A stretch of DNA of 64,000 nt from contig NZ_BQYJ01000003.1 of NCBI RefSeq assembly GCF_023168165.1, positions 124,001 through 188,000 of the forward strand, written 5' to 3'. Made by a program: the position numbers and the translations under genes. Within the stretch, counting starts at the first letter, position 1, and each line of letters opens with the position of its first letter. Below, in pieces: positions 8,706 through 16,777 of this stretch. The stretch is from Niallia sp. NCCP-28 (lineage in GTDB: Bacteria; Bacillota; Bacilli; Bacillales; Cytobacillaceae). The notes beneath the pieces are model-generated. The model worked only from the letters and a program-made list of their open reading frames with translations. It was not told the DNA's origin and did not search any database.

Positions 8706-8790
8706 CGAGATAATCTCGGTAGCCCGGCTGCCATCGCTATATGCATTAGGCCCGTGGCTTTGCGTCTTTTACTTTCGTAAAATTTGCCAT
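8706..8790 (-). promoter_or_regulatory. Cyclic di-GMP-I (GEMM) riboswitch
   Basis: Read on the minus strand it shows GGCAAATTTTAC-GAAA-GT, then GACGCAAAGCCACGGGCCTA and ATGGCAGCCGGGCTACCG: the GAAA tetraloop, the tetraloop receptor and the conserved ligand-site segments of the GEMM-I aptamer. A copy of ATTTGCCA (plus 8680-8687) just downstream can pair with the aptamer's 5' TGGCAAAT, suggesting a competing expression platform near the ribosome binding site of the CheY-like gene. Confidence 0.93.
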
Positions 8791-8872
8791 TGATTCTATA
8801 GTATCATATATTTTATAGTCATTTAGATCTATTTTACTATTTAGGTAGTGTTAAAGACCCTTTTTTATATTT

Positions 8873-8908
8873 TGTTTTGTTATAAAATAGGTATTTTATA
8901 ACAAAACA
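8873..8908. repeat. 36-bp near-perfect palindrome
   Basis: TGTTTTGTTATAAAATA and its exact reverse complement are separated only by GG. With no room for a hairpin loop and no T-run beyond the arms, it looks more like a dimer-binding operator or element end than a terminator. It lies between the riboswitch promoter region and the sigma-factor remnant. Confidence 0.6.
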
Positions 8909-9010
8909 TTTGACGAGAAAAATAAATTAAGGAATTTCACGGATAAAAAGGGAAATTATGTTTATATCTGCATAGTTACAGATGAATTAATCCTTTTTGT
9001 AACTATTTCC

Positions 9011-9300
9011 ATGTTCAGCCGTGTTATTTCTGAAGATGAGGATGCAATGAAAGATAATATTGACAATCTTTATCATCTGTACTTTCAGGATTTATATTAT
9101 TTTCTTTTCTTCTTTCGCTTTCCATAACCAGCAGACAGCAGAAGATATCCTTGAAGAAACATTCTGGCATGCCCATCTATATTTGGAAAATTACCAAGAA
9201 AAAATGTGAAAACATAGAATTTTATTGGCGTTTATTATGCATTTATTGATTATTTTCGAAAAATATATATAAGTTAGAAAAAGAATAAAAAAGAAGGAGC
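9011..9300 (+). pseudogene. ECF sigma factor remnant (region 2)
   Basis: Three frames in succession spell a sigma-70 family N-terminus: MFSRVISEDEDAMKDNIDNL then LYHLYFQDLYYFLFFF; next HNQQTAEDILEETFWHAHLY with LENYQEK; next AFIDYFRK. These match region 2.1-2.4 of extracytoplasmic-function sigma factors (AEDILQETF, YRIAYNAFIDYFRK). At least two frameshifts and a stop separate them and region 4 is missing, so it is dead. Confidence 0.65.
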
Positions 9301-9305
9301 AGAAA

Positions 9306-9590
9306 ATGTTTGATAGGTTGGAAGAACATATTCTTTTGCTGGAAAAAAGGTTAATGACATACAATTTAGAGGAACTGCATTCCCTGCTTGCCGATAATTT
9401 TTATGAGTTTGGCAGTTATGGTTCAACCTTAAGAAAAAAGAGGAGGGACATTAATTTACAGTCCCTAAGAAAAGAAAGGGGAGGTTATTATAATTATTCA
9501 GCCACAATCATTTGCCGTTCGGAATATGCGGTATACGATAAGGTCAGCTATGGAAAAGGATGCAAAAGCTTTATCAGAATTAAGGCTTGA
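9306..9590 (+). pseudogene. Truncated DUF4440 (NTF2-like) fragment
   Basis: The first about 46 residues (LEEHILLLEKRLMTYNLEEL, LLADNFYEFGSYGSTLRKK) match the start of DUF4440/NTF2-like proteins, which normally run to 120 or more residues. The remainder is unrelated and overlaps the start of the GNAT gene in another frame, so the family's C-terminal two thirds have been deleted. The ATG has GAAGGAGC upstream and may still be translated. It follows the sigma-factor remnant, as expected if a sigma/NTF2 pair decayed together. Confidence 0.55.
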
Positions 9591-10035
9591 GATAGATGGG
9601 GAAACAGAGAATTTAGATAGAGAGAAAGGAGAAGCATTTATTGATGAAGCAGGCTTTAAACAAATCATACAAACAGATGGCCAAAAAAGCTGCAATCTTT
9701 TTTTAGTAGGAGAAGTGGAGAACAAAATTGTCGGATTTTCCCGCTGTGAAGGAAATGATCTAAAAAGGTTTGCCCACAAATTGGAATTTGGGGTATGTGT
9801 AATGCAAAAGTACTGGGGATACGGAATCGGCAAAAATTTATTAAAACAATCTATTAATTGGGCAGATTTACATGCTATTAAAAAAATGACATTAACTGTT
9901 TTAGAAACAAATGAAAAAGCAATCGAGCTTTATAAAAACTTAGGATTCGAAATGGAAGGGATACTAAAACAAGATAAGCGGCTTTCAGATGGAAATTATT
10001 ATAATACCATTGTGATGGGGCGAATAAATGAATAG
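9526..10035 (+). CDS. GNAT-family N-acetyltransferase
   Basis: 169 residues from the first ATG. GNAT motifs: LEFGVCVMQKYWGYGIGKNL (acetyl-CoA loop QKYWGYGIG), LTVLETNEKAIELYKNLGF (motif B). The pattern EIDGETENLDREKGEAFIDE is typical of a Bacillus subgroup of unknown substrate. No ribosome binding site fits this ATG. The strong AAAGGGGAGG at 9475-9484 would serve an in-frame ATT at 9493, adding 11 residues that read as protein (IQPQSFAVRN), so a non-AUG start is possible. It overlaps the DUF4440 fragment. Confidence 0.8.
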   Translation: MRYTIRSAMEKDAKALSELRLEIDGETENLDREKGEAFIDEAGFKQIIQTDGQKSCNLFLVGEVENKIVGFSRCEGNDLKRFAHKLEFGVCVMQKYWGYGIGKNLLKQSINWADLHAIKKMTLTVLETNEKAIELYKNLGFEMEGILKQDKRLSDGNYYNTIVMGRINE

Positions 10036-10200
10036 AAAATAGAGTCACTTGAGAAGTTTTGGAATAGAGTTATTCTGTCCATATTTTAATATAAATCATT
10101 AATGATATCACAGCGAATCAATTGTTCAGTAACAAAATACAGCACAAAAATAATAGGAACTCTTAATAGAATATTTCCTTAATAAAAAATGGAGGAAAGT

Positions 10201-10668
10201 ATGGGATTAACACATGAATTTTATTTGATTCCTGATACAACGGAATTAAAGGAGTTTTATTTGAATGCAAAAAAAATCAATGGAATAGCAGAAAGTATCG
10301 CCATTTCTGATGATATTATTACATATATATACGATTCATTAGAATGGATTCCGAGTAAAAATCCTGCGACAAATCAATCATCAGCTAAAGCTTATGGATT
10401 TAATTATTATGGAGTGACGTTGTTTGATGTTCATTCTGCAGCAGCTTTAAAAGGAGTTTTTGCTGGCTGGAGAGATTTATTTCAATATGCCCCTGATTTG
10501 ATAACGCTTAAAGGAACATTCATTTATGGAGAGGGAAACAATCAAGCAGGAGAATATGAAAAAATTATAGTAAATAGAAAAGAATTGCTTAGTTTTTTTG
10601 ATAAAATTATTTCTATGGCAGATCGGTTGGCAGAAGGGAATTATTATGTGTATCATTGCGGGATATAA
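10201..10668 (+). CDS. Hypothetical protein, 155 residues
   Basis: Starts MGLTHEFYLIPDTTELKEFY and ends GNYYVYHCGI; soluble, mixed alpha/beta, with YGFNYYGVTLFDVHSA and LKGVFAGWRDLF in the middle. I remember similar full-length proteins in Bacillaceae, sometimes labelled loosely as coproporphyrinogen oxidase-like, but I see no catalytic motif and do not assign a function. The start at 10201 has GGAGGA 5 nt upstream; that site itself contains an earlier ATG. It may be paired with the next gene. Confidence 0.6.
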   Translation: MGLTHEFYLIPDTTELKEFYLNAKKINGIAESIAISDDIITYIYDSLEWIPSKNPATNQSSAKAYGFNYYGVTLFDVHSAAALKGVFAGWRDLFQYAPDLITLKGTFIYGEGNNQAGEYEKIIVNRKELLSFFDKIISMADRLAEGNYYVYHCGI

Positions 10669-10774
10669 GTTTGTTCTATATGTCTATACTGTCTGATATA
10701 TGTTGTTATTAAACTGGCAAGTAGCTATAACTATTGTATAAGTCATTGATTCAACATAAAAAGCTCTATTACAT

Positions 10775-11266
10775 ATGATAAAAGTTAAAATGATAGGTAT
10801 AAAAAAGGTGGGATTTACAATAAAACTTCCGAATGGAGTGACTGGTTTTTATATGAATGAAGGAATGATTCCTCCATTGGTAGATGAGAAGCAATTTAAA
10901 CAACTATGCTTTCATTTTGCAGCATATAATGGGGGAAAAGTAATCGGTTTTTCTCCATTTCAGGGCAATACAAATTTCTATTATGCACAAATGGATGTAT
11001 TTAACAGAAAGTTTTTTATATTGCTTAATAAATACTATCCTTATCTTGCTTGTGCTTCTGTTGTTGAATATGAACGTATTTTGTTTATGGATATCCCTCC
11101 GCTTTTTGATCAGTTTTCTTTATATTATCAAATTGTGCATGAAGTAGACCTGGATATTTCTGCAAGTCAAATGTTGATGAGTGAGTTAAATAAGGCGGAA
11201 TTAAAACAAATTGCTTATTGGAAACCCCAAAACATTGGACAAATTATTTTTAATTATTGGGACTAG
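10775..11266 (+). CDS. Hypothetical protein, 163 residues
   Basis: Not assigned. The protein is intact and protein-like, with KLPNGVTGFYMNEGMIPPLV, HFAAYNGGKVIGFSPFQGNT, FFILLNKYYPYLA and the end WKPQNIGQIIFNYWD, an ending I associate with a family of Bacillus hypotheticals. The ribosome binding site is poor, so the ATG at 10790 is an alternative start. It runs 107 bp behind the previous gene in the same direction and converges with the fragment at 11263. Confidence 0.55.
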   Translation: MIKVKMIGIKKVGFTIKLPNGVTGFYMNEGMIPPLVDEKQFKQLCFHFAAYNGGKVIGFSPFQGNTNFYYAQMDVFNRKFFILLNKYYPYLACASVVEYERILFMDIPPLFDQFSLYYQIVHEVDLDISASQMLMSELNKAELKQIAYWKPQNIGQIIFNYWD

Positions 11267-11490
11267 ATGAAAAAGGCACCTTCATTATTAAAATGCAAAC
11301 ATAATGGCTTATTTTTCGCTTTGTATCGATAAAAAGGACTGTTTTCTAATAGGGCAAGAGACATATTCAGCAATTGTCCATTTGGGGAAATGATTAAGGC
11401 TGCACCACCCAATACTGCACTTATGCCTAGAAAAAAATGCAAAATAATTAAAAATAGGCAAGCAAATGGTTTTTTTTTTATAAAAAACAT
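11263..11490 (-). pseudogene. Truncated membrane-protein fragment
   Basis: Residues 10-52 (LFLIILHFFLGISAVLGGAA, LIISPNGQLL, ALLENSPF) look like the first half of a small multi-pass membrane protein in which such a segment is normally followed by more transmembrane helices. Here the frame changes to an unrelated charged tail (YRYKAKNKPLCLHFNNEG) and stops. No good ribosome binding site. It overlaps the end of the convergent gene by 4 bp. Probably a deletion remnant. Confidence 0.45.
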
Positions 11491-11730
11491 TTAATTAGTC
11501 AGCTCCATTCATCTGCATTTGATTTTATTATAAACTAAGTTAACAGAATAAAAGTTTGAATTTATAGAAAGATGAGACATTTTTGTGACTAATTTTTCAA
11601 CTGTTTATCTTTTTGGAAAGGGACAACTTAACAGGAAACATATCAATAGTTTTGAAATTAGAAATAGATTGCTAATTATAGAGAAAGGTTTTGAAAAGCG
11701 GTTATCAATAAAATAAAGGGGGGATTTTTA

Positions 11731-12225
11731 ATGGAGATAAGAGTAGATGATTTAACAGGGAAAGAAATTATTGAATTAATTGGGGAGCATTTGCAGGGGA
11801 TGTCATTAAATTCACCGCCTGAGAGTATTCACGCGCTAGATCTTGAGAAACTGAAAAAACCAGAAATCACTTTTTGGAGTGTATGGGAGAATGGGGAGCT
11901 GGCTGGCTGTGGAGCTCTAAAAGAGCTGAACAAAAAGCATGGGGAGTTAAAATCTATGCGCACTTCTTCCAATCATTTGCGAAAAGGGATAGCGAGGAAT
12001 CTTCTTCATCACATTATAGAGGAAGCAAAACAAAGGGGCTATTCAAAGATAAGTTTAGAAACGGGGGCGATGGAAGCTTTTATGCCTGCAAGGAAATTAT
12101 ATGAAAGCTTTGGATTCAGGTACTGCAAACCTTTTGCGGGCTATCAGGAAGATCCAAATAGTGTATTTATGGAGAAAAATTTATCCCCCATTAATGGGCT
12201 TCTGACTCCGACTACAAGATTATGA
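11731..12225 (+). CDS. ysnE: YsnE-like GNAT acetyltransferase with repeat-derived C-terminus
   Basis: 164 residues. It matches B. subtilis YsnE closely through its length: LNSPPESIHALDLEKLKKPE, ITFWSVWENGELAGCGALKE, SMRTSSNHLRKGIARNLLHH (acetyl-CoA loop), LYESFGFRYCKPFAGYQEDP, NSVFMEKNL. YsnE is a putative acetyltransferase linked to indole-acetic acid production in Bacillus; the reaction is not settled. The native end should be near FMEKNL; the last about 13 residues are encoded by the start of a dispersed repeat (12190), which replaced the original stop. Start ATG after AAGGGGGG. Confidence 0.85.
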   Translation: MEIRVDDLTGKEIIELIGEHLQGMSLNSPPESIHALDLEKLKKPEITFWSVWENGELAGCGALKELNKKHGELKSMRTSSNHLRKGIARNLLHHIIEEAKQRGYSKISLETGAMEAFMPARKLYESFGFRYCKPFAGYQEDPNSVFMEKNLSPINGLLTPTTRL

Positions 12226-12330
12226 GAGGAAACGAGAAATCTAGGTGAAGGACTATTACCCGTAAAAGCCTAATTAGTTCGACAAATAAAATCGGAAAGG
12301 AGAACCCCACTGTTTGAAGGTTCACGTTAT
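12190..12330 (+). repeat. Dispersed structured repeat, copy C
   Basis: About 140 bp aligned end to end with copies A and B but more diverged (AATGGGCTTCTGACTCC, AACGAGAAATCTAGGTG, CCCGTAAAAGCC, CCCCACTGTTTGAAGGTTCA). Its first 36 bp are translated as the tail of the ysnE-like gene. Confidence 0.7.
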
Positions 12331-12371
12331 AATATTAGTTTATCAAAATATAGCAAGGAGAAATAAATGTT

Positions 12372-12636
12372 ATGATAAAACTGATAGACAAGGTATCCAG
12401 CGTTTTTGCTGGAATTGATGCTATTTATTTTTGTAAAACCAAACTAGATGACTATCAACTTTTTAAACATGATTTAAATAATGTTTAAAAAATTCATCAA
12501 GATGCATATTTAAGTTTGCGTAGGGAGCTGTCAAAAGATTGTGTTGTTATCCGAATAAATGATAAGTTGCTGGATGATGGATGGCAGAGGAAAGCTATTC
12601 AAGGAAAAAATATTTTTTTTTTTTGCAAAACCGCTA
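12372..12636 (+). pseudogene. Unrecognised gene with in-frame stop
   Basis: An ATG behind AAGGAG opens MIKLIDKVSSVFAGIDAIYF and continues to LFKHDLNNV, then TAA. The same frame goes on without break as KIHQDAYLSLRREL, CVVIRINDKLLDDGWQ, up to a run of 12 T residues. One nonsense mutation therefore splits an 87-codon gene. I do not recognise the product. Confidence 0.45.
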
Positions 12637-12711
12637 AATTTACTTTCATTGCAACCTTTCCAGCCATCATCTCGTAAATAAAGCAAAAAGCTTTTTAATT
12701 CGCAGTAATGA

Positions 12712-12800
12712 TTTTTTGACCATCATCTTGAGAGGATAAGAAAAACGAGAAGTTTAGGTGGGAATCACTGCACGCACAGGACTGATTGAAGTTTCATTTG
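12712..12800 (+). repeat. Dispersed structured repeat, copy D (internally deleted)
   Basis: Keeps TTTTTTGACC, AAAAACGAGAAGTTTAGGTGGG and the 3' end ACTGATTGAAGTTTCATTTGA, but lacks the central ACTTGCC/AATCAG part. It ends 40 bp before the start of the next gene. Confidence 0.6.
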
Positions 12801-12840
12801 ATTATTTTTAATTGCATAAATGTTAAAGGGGAGATGAAGC

Positions 12841-13188
12841 ATGTTTATTGGAATGCAGACATTGCCAGTTGTTTATGTTGAGAATAATCTTCAAAAAACA
12901 TTAGAAAATATCACTATTACTTTTAATGGAAATAAAGAGAAGGAACCTACTTTTAAAAGCATAAAAAGTGGGGAAAGAGTATTTACTGGATTGTATAATA
13001 AGTTTGATGAGATAAGAGCAATTTATTTAAAATATTATAATGATAAACTAGCGATAATGGAAAAGCAGCAAATTTATAAAGCGTTTAACACCAACATTTT
13101 AGGAGCAGTGGGAACTATTTTAGTGGAAATCATCGGGCAGCAAAAAGATGGGAGATTAGAACTGAAGATAACGGAAAACTTTTCTTAA
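12841..13188 (+). CDS. Hypothetical protein, 115 residues
   Basis: Not recognised. The sequence starts MFIGMQTLPVVYVENNLQKT, is rich in beta-type residues (ENITITFNGNK, FKSIKSGERVFTGLY), and contains a hydrophobic stretch ILGAVGTILVEIIG near residues 86-99. Start ATG well supported by AAAGGGGAG 8 nt upstream. A strong terminator follows. Confidence 0.55.
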   Translation: MFIGMQTLPVVYVENNLQKTLENITITFNGNKEKEPTFKSIKSGERVFTGLYNKFDEIRAIYLKYYNDKLAIMEKQQIYKAFNTNILGAVGTILVEIIGQQKDGRLELKITENFS

Positions 13189-13207
13189 ATCATTTAATGG
13201 GAGATAA

Positions 13208-13250
13208 AAGGGCAGTGAGAATTCATATCGTGAATTCTTATTGCCCTTTT
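13208..13250 (+). terminator. Intrinsic terminator
   Basis: AAGGGCA/TGCCCTT with an inner AGAATTCA/TGAATTCT stem, then TTTTGA. Confidence 0.75.
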
Positions 13251-13405
13251 GATTTTAAAGCATTATGAATAATTGTTTAATATTTTTTGTTGCGAAGGTG
13301 GATTCCAGCATTTCCTTTTTTATAAATACCTCTTTTTTGTGTAAACAATCTTTCTGTTGGGTAAACTGCAAAAAAAAGTATGTAGTTAAGAAAGGAGTGC
13401 TTGTG

Positions 13406-13894
13406 ATGGAACAAAGGGAAGCATCTTCTGCTCGTTATGATTATTTATCTGCTAATCTTTGGTCAGGTATTTTTTTCGGATTAGGCATGGTTGCTTTTAT
13501 TGATGAAACTATTTTTCATCAGCTTTTGCATTGGCATCATTTTTATGATAAATCGACAACAGGCATTGGACTTATTTCGGACGGCTTATTTCATGCTTTC
13601 AGTTGGTTTGCGACCATTGTAAGCTTATTTATAGTGGCAGATTTGCGAAAAAAAGGTGGCTATTGGTTTAAAAGATGGTGGGGAGGCGTACAATTTGGAG
13701 GCGGCTGTTTTCAGCTCTATGATGGAACGATTCAGCATAAACTTATGGGTCTTCACCAAATTCGTTATGTGGATAATGTTTATCTTTATGATTGGGTATG
13801 GAATAGCATTGCCGTATTGATGATTGCAACAGGAAGCTATTTGCTTGTCGCCACTGGGAGAAAAGCACATGTTTGGAGAATGGCAAACAAATGA
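13406..13894 (+). CDS. DUF2243 membrane protein
   Basis: 162 residues, four membrane segments. DUF2243 features: GLGMVAFIDETIFHQLLHWH, WFKRWWGGVQFGGGCFQLYD, TIQHKLMGLHQIRY. Conserved histidines in membrane helices suggest metal or heme contact, but function is not established. The start at 13406 follows AAAGGAG (11 nt); the frame extends upstream without another good site. Its stop overlaps the next start (ATGA), so it is coupled with the CtaG-like protein, a pairing found in other bacteria and hinting at a role in respiratory oxidase assembly. Confidence 0.85.
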   Translation: MEQREASSARYDYLSANLWSGIFFGLGMVAFIDETIFHQLLHWHHFYDKSTTGIGLISDGLFHAFSWFATIVSLFIVADLRKKGGYWFKRWWGGVQFGGGCFQLYDGTIQHKLMGLHQIRYVDNVYLYDWVWNSIAVLMIATGSYLLVATGRKAHVWRMANK

Positions 13895-14697
13895 ATAATA
13901 ACCATGTCCACCAGCATCAGGCTATTTCCATGGATCCTTTTATTATTGTATTTTTTTCTTTTATGATTATGGTTTATTTGTTTTGTATTTTTTTATCCAA
14001 TAAAAAATACAAAAAATGGCCGCTTAATCGTGTGATTTTATGGATAATAGGGATGATTTGTGCTGCCATTTCACTTGCTGGTCCAATTGCAGAGCATGCT
14101 TCCATTGATTTTCGTGCACATATGCTTGGACATCTGATTCTTGGTATGCTTGCACCAATTTTTGTGATTTTTTCATGCCCAATGACGCTTTTATTAAGAA
14201 CAATACCAATTCAAGCCGCTCGTATAGCAGCAAAAGTGCTGCAGTCGCTGCCTATACGGATTTACAGCAATCCTTTTGTAGCAGCATTGCTTCATATGGG
14301 TGGGTTATGGATTCTTTATACGACAAATCTATATGCTTTTATGCATGAATCGATTCTAATCTATTTTGTTATTCACCTGCATATTTTTTTTGCAGGCTAC
14401 TTATTTATATGGTCGCTGCTTGACATTGACTTAAAACCGCATCGAACTAGTTTTTTCTATCGAGCGTCAGTGTTAATTGTTGCTCTGGCAAGTCATGGCA
14501 TCCTTTCCAAATATATCTATGCCTATCCGCCGATTGGTGTGGTGAAACACCAGGCAGAAACAGGGGGAATGTTGATGTATTATGGAGGGGATGTCATTGA
14601 TGGGGTGCTCATTTTTCTTTTTTGTCTCCAGTGGTATAAAAAAAGGCGAATTCCATTTATCCAAGGAAGCAAGAATCATCAGCGTTTCCAGATGTAA
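13891..14697 (+). CDS. ctaG: CtaG/caa3-type cytochrome c oxidase assembly factor
   Basis: 268 residues, seven membrane segments, matching the Caa3_CtaG family: LAGPIAEHASIDFRAHMLGH, CPMTLLLRTIP, HLHIFFAGYLFIWSLLDID, and the C-terminal YGGDVIDGVLIFLFCLQWYK. CtaG of B. subtilis is needed for caa3 oxidase assembly, probably copper insertion. The ATG at 13891 overlaps the DUF2243 stop in ATGA, implying translational coupling; a TTG at 13873 is possible but lacks a site. No ctaC-F genes are nearby, so it is probably a second CtaG-like protein. Confidence 0.88.
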   Translation: MNNNHVHQHQAISMDPFIIVFFSFMIMVYLFCIFLSNKKYKKWPLNRVILWIIGMICAAISLAGPIAEHASIDFRAHMLGHLILGMLAPIFVIFSCPMTLLLRTIPIQAARIAAKVLQSLPIRIYSNPFVAALLHMGGLWILYTTNLYAFMHESILIYFVIHLHIFFAGYLFIWSLLDIDLKPHRTSFFYRASVLIVALASHGILSKYIYAYPPIGVVKHQAETGGMLMYYGGDVIDGVLIFLFCLQWYKKRRIPFIQGSKNHQRFQM

Positions 14698-14713
14698 TGC
14701 AAAAAAATGCAGC

Positions 14714-14887
14714 TTACAGTTTGGTTGATTTTATGCGGGCAATAATGTACTCAGATTGAAGCAACAAAAAAATAAAAAAGATAGGTGCAAAAATTGCAAC
14801 TAATTTTCTATGCCAATCTAGATTATGTTTCATTAACAGCCCTGAAATAAGGGGATTTGCCAGTATATTGATTAGCAGAAGAATCAT
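14714..14887 (-). CDS. Small two-helix membrane protein
   Basis: 57 residues. Two hydrophobic stretches (MILLLINILANPLISGLLM and VAIFAPIFFIFLLLQSEYII) flank a polar KHNLDWHRK turn. Start ATG with AAGGAGG at the right distance. Unknown function; it converges with the ctaG-like gene and has its own upstream region shared with the FUSC gene. Confidence 0.6.
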   Translation of the reverse strand: MILLLINILANPLISGLLMKHNLDWHRKLVAIFAPIFFIFLLLQSEYIIARIKSTKL

Positions 14888-15001
14888 CTTTATCCTCCTT
14901 TTTATTTTTAGATTGTGTTTTTATTGGAAAAACATGCAGAAAGTTTGTGATTTAAATGTGCTTTTGCTAAAAATAAAACTAATTTAAAATGTATTATTCA
15001 G

Positions 15002-15487
15002 TTAGCTTACACGCTTTTTTAGAGTCAAAATAAATTGAAACCATACAATTTGTATGATAATACCCACTGCTAGACCAATCATCGTATCCCTCATTCTATC
15101 GATTGCATAATGTTGGGTTTGTTGTTCAAATACAAACACAAATAAAATGGTTAGCGCGACTTGGTGAATGGTAACTTTATCTGATTTTAAATATTTGGTG
15201 CTAAGCCCGCCGATCAAAATCAATAGGCCTAAATTCCATCCGTTTACACTTAGTTTTTTTGCAATAAGAACGGTAAGAAATATGCCGATGACTGTTCCAA
15301 TTAAACGTTTTACTGATAACGTTATCGTTTGATTCATCGTCGATTGCAGGCATAAAATAACGGACAATGGAGCTAAATAAGGATGGTGTGAACCTAATAG
15401 TTTAGCCAATTCCCAAGATAAAGTCGAACCAATCGCTAGCTTCCAGATCAAAGCAGTTAAATTTTCATTAGGATGGGAAGTGTTCAT
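15002..15487 (-). CDS. FUSC / aromatic acid exporter family membrane protein
   Basis: 161 residues with about five membrane segments, matching the N-terminal membrane domain of FUSC/ArAE proteins: LAIGSTLSWELAKLLGSHHP, YLAPLSVILCLQSTMNQTI, RLIGTVIGIFLTVLI, RDTMIGLAVGIIIQIVW. Members export aromatic acids or have unknown roles. The usual C-terminal cytoplasmic domain is absent, as in the short Bacillus forms. Start ATG after AAGGAG. Confidence 0.8.
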   Translation of the reverse strand: MNTSHPNENLTALIWKLAIGSTLSWELAKLLGSHHPYLAPLSVILCLQSTMNQTITLSVKRLIGTVIGIFLTVLIAKKLSVNGWNLGLLILIGGLSTKYLKSDKVTIHQVALTILFVFVFEQQTQHYAIDRMRDTMIGLAVGIIIQIVWFQFILTLKKRVS

Positions 15488-16000
15488 ATTAATCTCCTTT
15501 GTTTTTTAGGTAGTATGCCATTCTGCTTCTCAATCATTCTTTATGTATGGAGTAAAGAATGATTTTTTTGATTGTTTTTTGGTAAAATGGAAGAAGAAAA
15601 GCTAAGTATCCCTATTTGCGAAGGAGGAGCCAAATGGAAGCATAATGAAACAATTAAAAATGGTTGGATACATAAAGTTACAGAAGATTTTACAAGCTTT
15701 TCAGAGCTGGAAAAACCGAATAAATGGTCAAAAAGAAGTGTTAGGATATCTGTGATACTCCGCTATTAGAAATTTGTAGTGCTTGTTAAAGATTCATTAT
15801 AATTCACAGCCATTGCTATTTTTCTTATAATCAAAATCAGTCGATCGTTTGCTGTGGATAAATAGAAACCTATTTAAAATAGATCTGTGCTTAAATAAGC
15901 ATGAACTTAACACTAAATACTTCAAGTGATGGATGCTCTAGTATAGGTCATTAGACCCTAATTAAGTATATTTTTAATAGAAAAAATGATAAAATATATA
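15488..16000. other. Intergenic stretch, possible gene remnant
   Basis: AAGGAGGAG at 15621 is followed only by very short frames: ATG GAA GCA stop, then an ATG at 15645 opening 36 codons (MKQLKMVGYIKLQKILQAFQ...) that ends GYL; one base later the frame would continue CDTPLLEIC. It may be a frameshifted small gene. Nothing else is visible. Confidence 0.3.
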
Positions 16001-16477
16001 TTATGATCTGATAAATCGAATGTGAAATGGAAGAAAAAATCCGTATGTAAAAAAGTAGACAATGATGGAATGAACCAGACTCCATTCATGAAAAACCATA
16101 TATCCAGAAAGTTTCATGCCAATATCGATGCCTAATGACAGGAGAATAAATATCGCTGCTAATCTCCATTTGTTTTGTTTGGTAAAGTAATTAAGATAAA
16201 GAATGGCTAAGGATGTTGGGATAAAAGTATAGCAAAATATTTCGCCAAGTCCTGTTAATTTTGGGTTTCCAAGGTCTAAAAGATTAAATACTCTTCCAAT
16301 AAGCCCGTCACAAAACCAAGTAATAAAAGCAATTATCCCAAAAGTAATATATATTTCTTTCCAATTAATGTTTTTTTTCGGAATGAAAATGACAATAAGC
16401 AAAAGAATAATGCTCATCGATACAGGGAACCAAAGACCTTTGGCATGTAAATCTAGATTGCTTATTAGTTGATTCAT
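16001..16477 (-). CDS. Hypothetical multi-pass membrane protein
   Basis: 158 residues, about five membrane segments, with polar FITWFCDGLIGRVFNLLDLG, TFIPTSLAILYLNYFTKQNK and FHEWSLVHSIIVYFF. The layout (helices alternating with short Trp/His loops and a C-terminal HIRFIRS) recalls the CBO0543 proteins in this window but the family motifs are not kept. Start ATG after AAAGGAG. Function unknown. Confidence 0.65.
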   Translation of the reverse strand: MNQLISNLDLHAKGLWFPVSMSIILLLIVIFIPKKNINWKEIYITFGIIAFITWFCDGLIGRVFNLLDLGNPKLTGLGEIFCYTFIPTSLAILYLNYFTKQNKWRLAAIFILLSLGIDIGMKLSGYMVFHEWSLVHSIIVYFFTYGFFLPFHIRFIRS

Positions 16478-16777
16478 TAAAGAAGTCTCCTTTAATTAAA
16501 ATTTAATTCTTACAGTTATCGTTTGAAAAAGCATGGCTGCTTATTCATAAAGAACAGGCAATAAATATGTTAGGAAAATAAATAATGAAGCTGAATAGAA
16601 GGAAGTAGCCATATTTAATAATTGGCGGTGAATGTTGATTAGAATTCCCCACCCCTTTTTATACATCTATTGATATAGGGAAAAGAGGGTGATGGTAATT
16701 ATTAGAAATTCAGAAAAAAAGATTAGTCAAATACTTTGGCAAGGATATGCTGCCCTTAATGTATGGAGGTTTTTTAT
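16478..16777. other. Intergenic stretch
   Basis: 300 bp between divergent genes that should contain both promoters; I see no hairpin, repeat or clear promoter box to report. Confidence 0.3.

Noticed and set aside
11874-12104. Plus-strand 76-residue open frame inside ysnE
   Set aside because: Out-of-frame shadow of a clearly conserved acetyltransferase.
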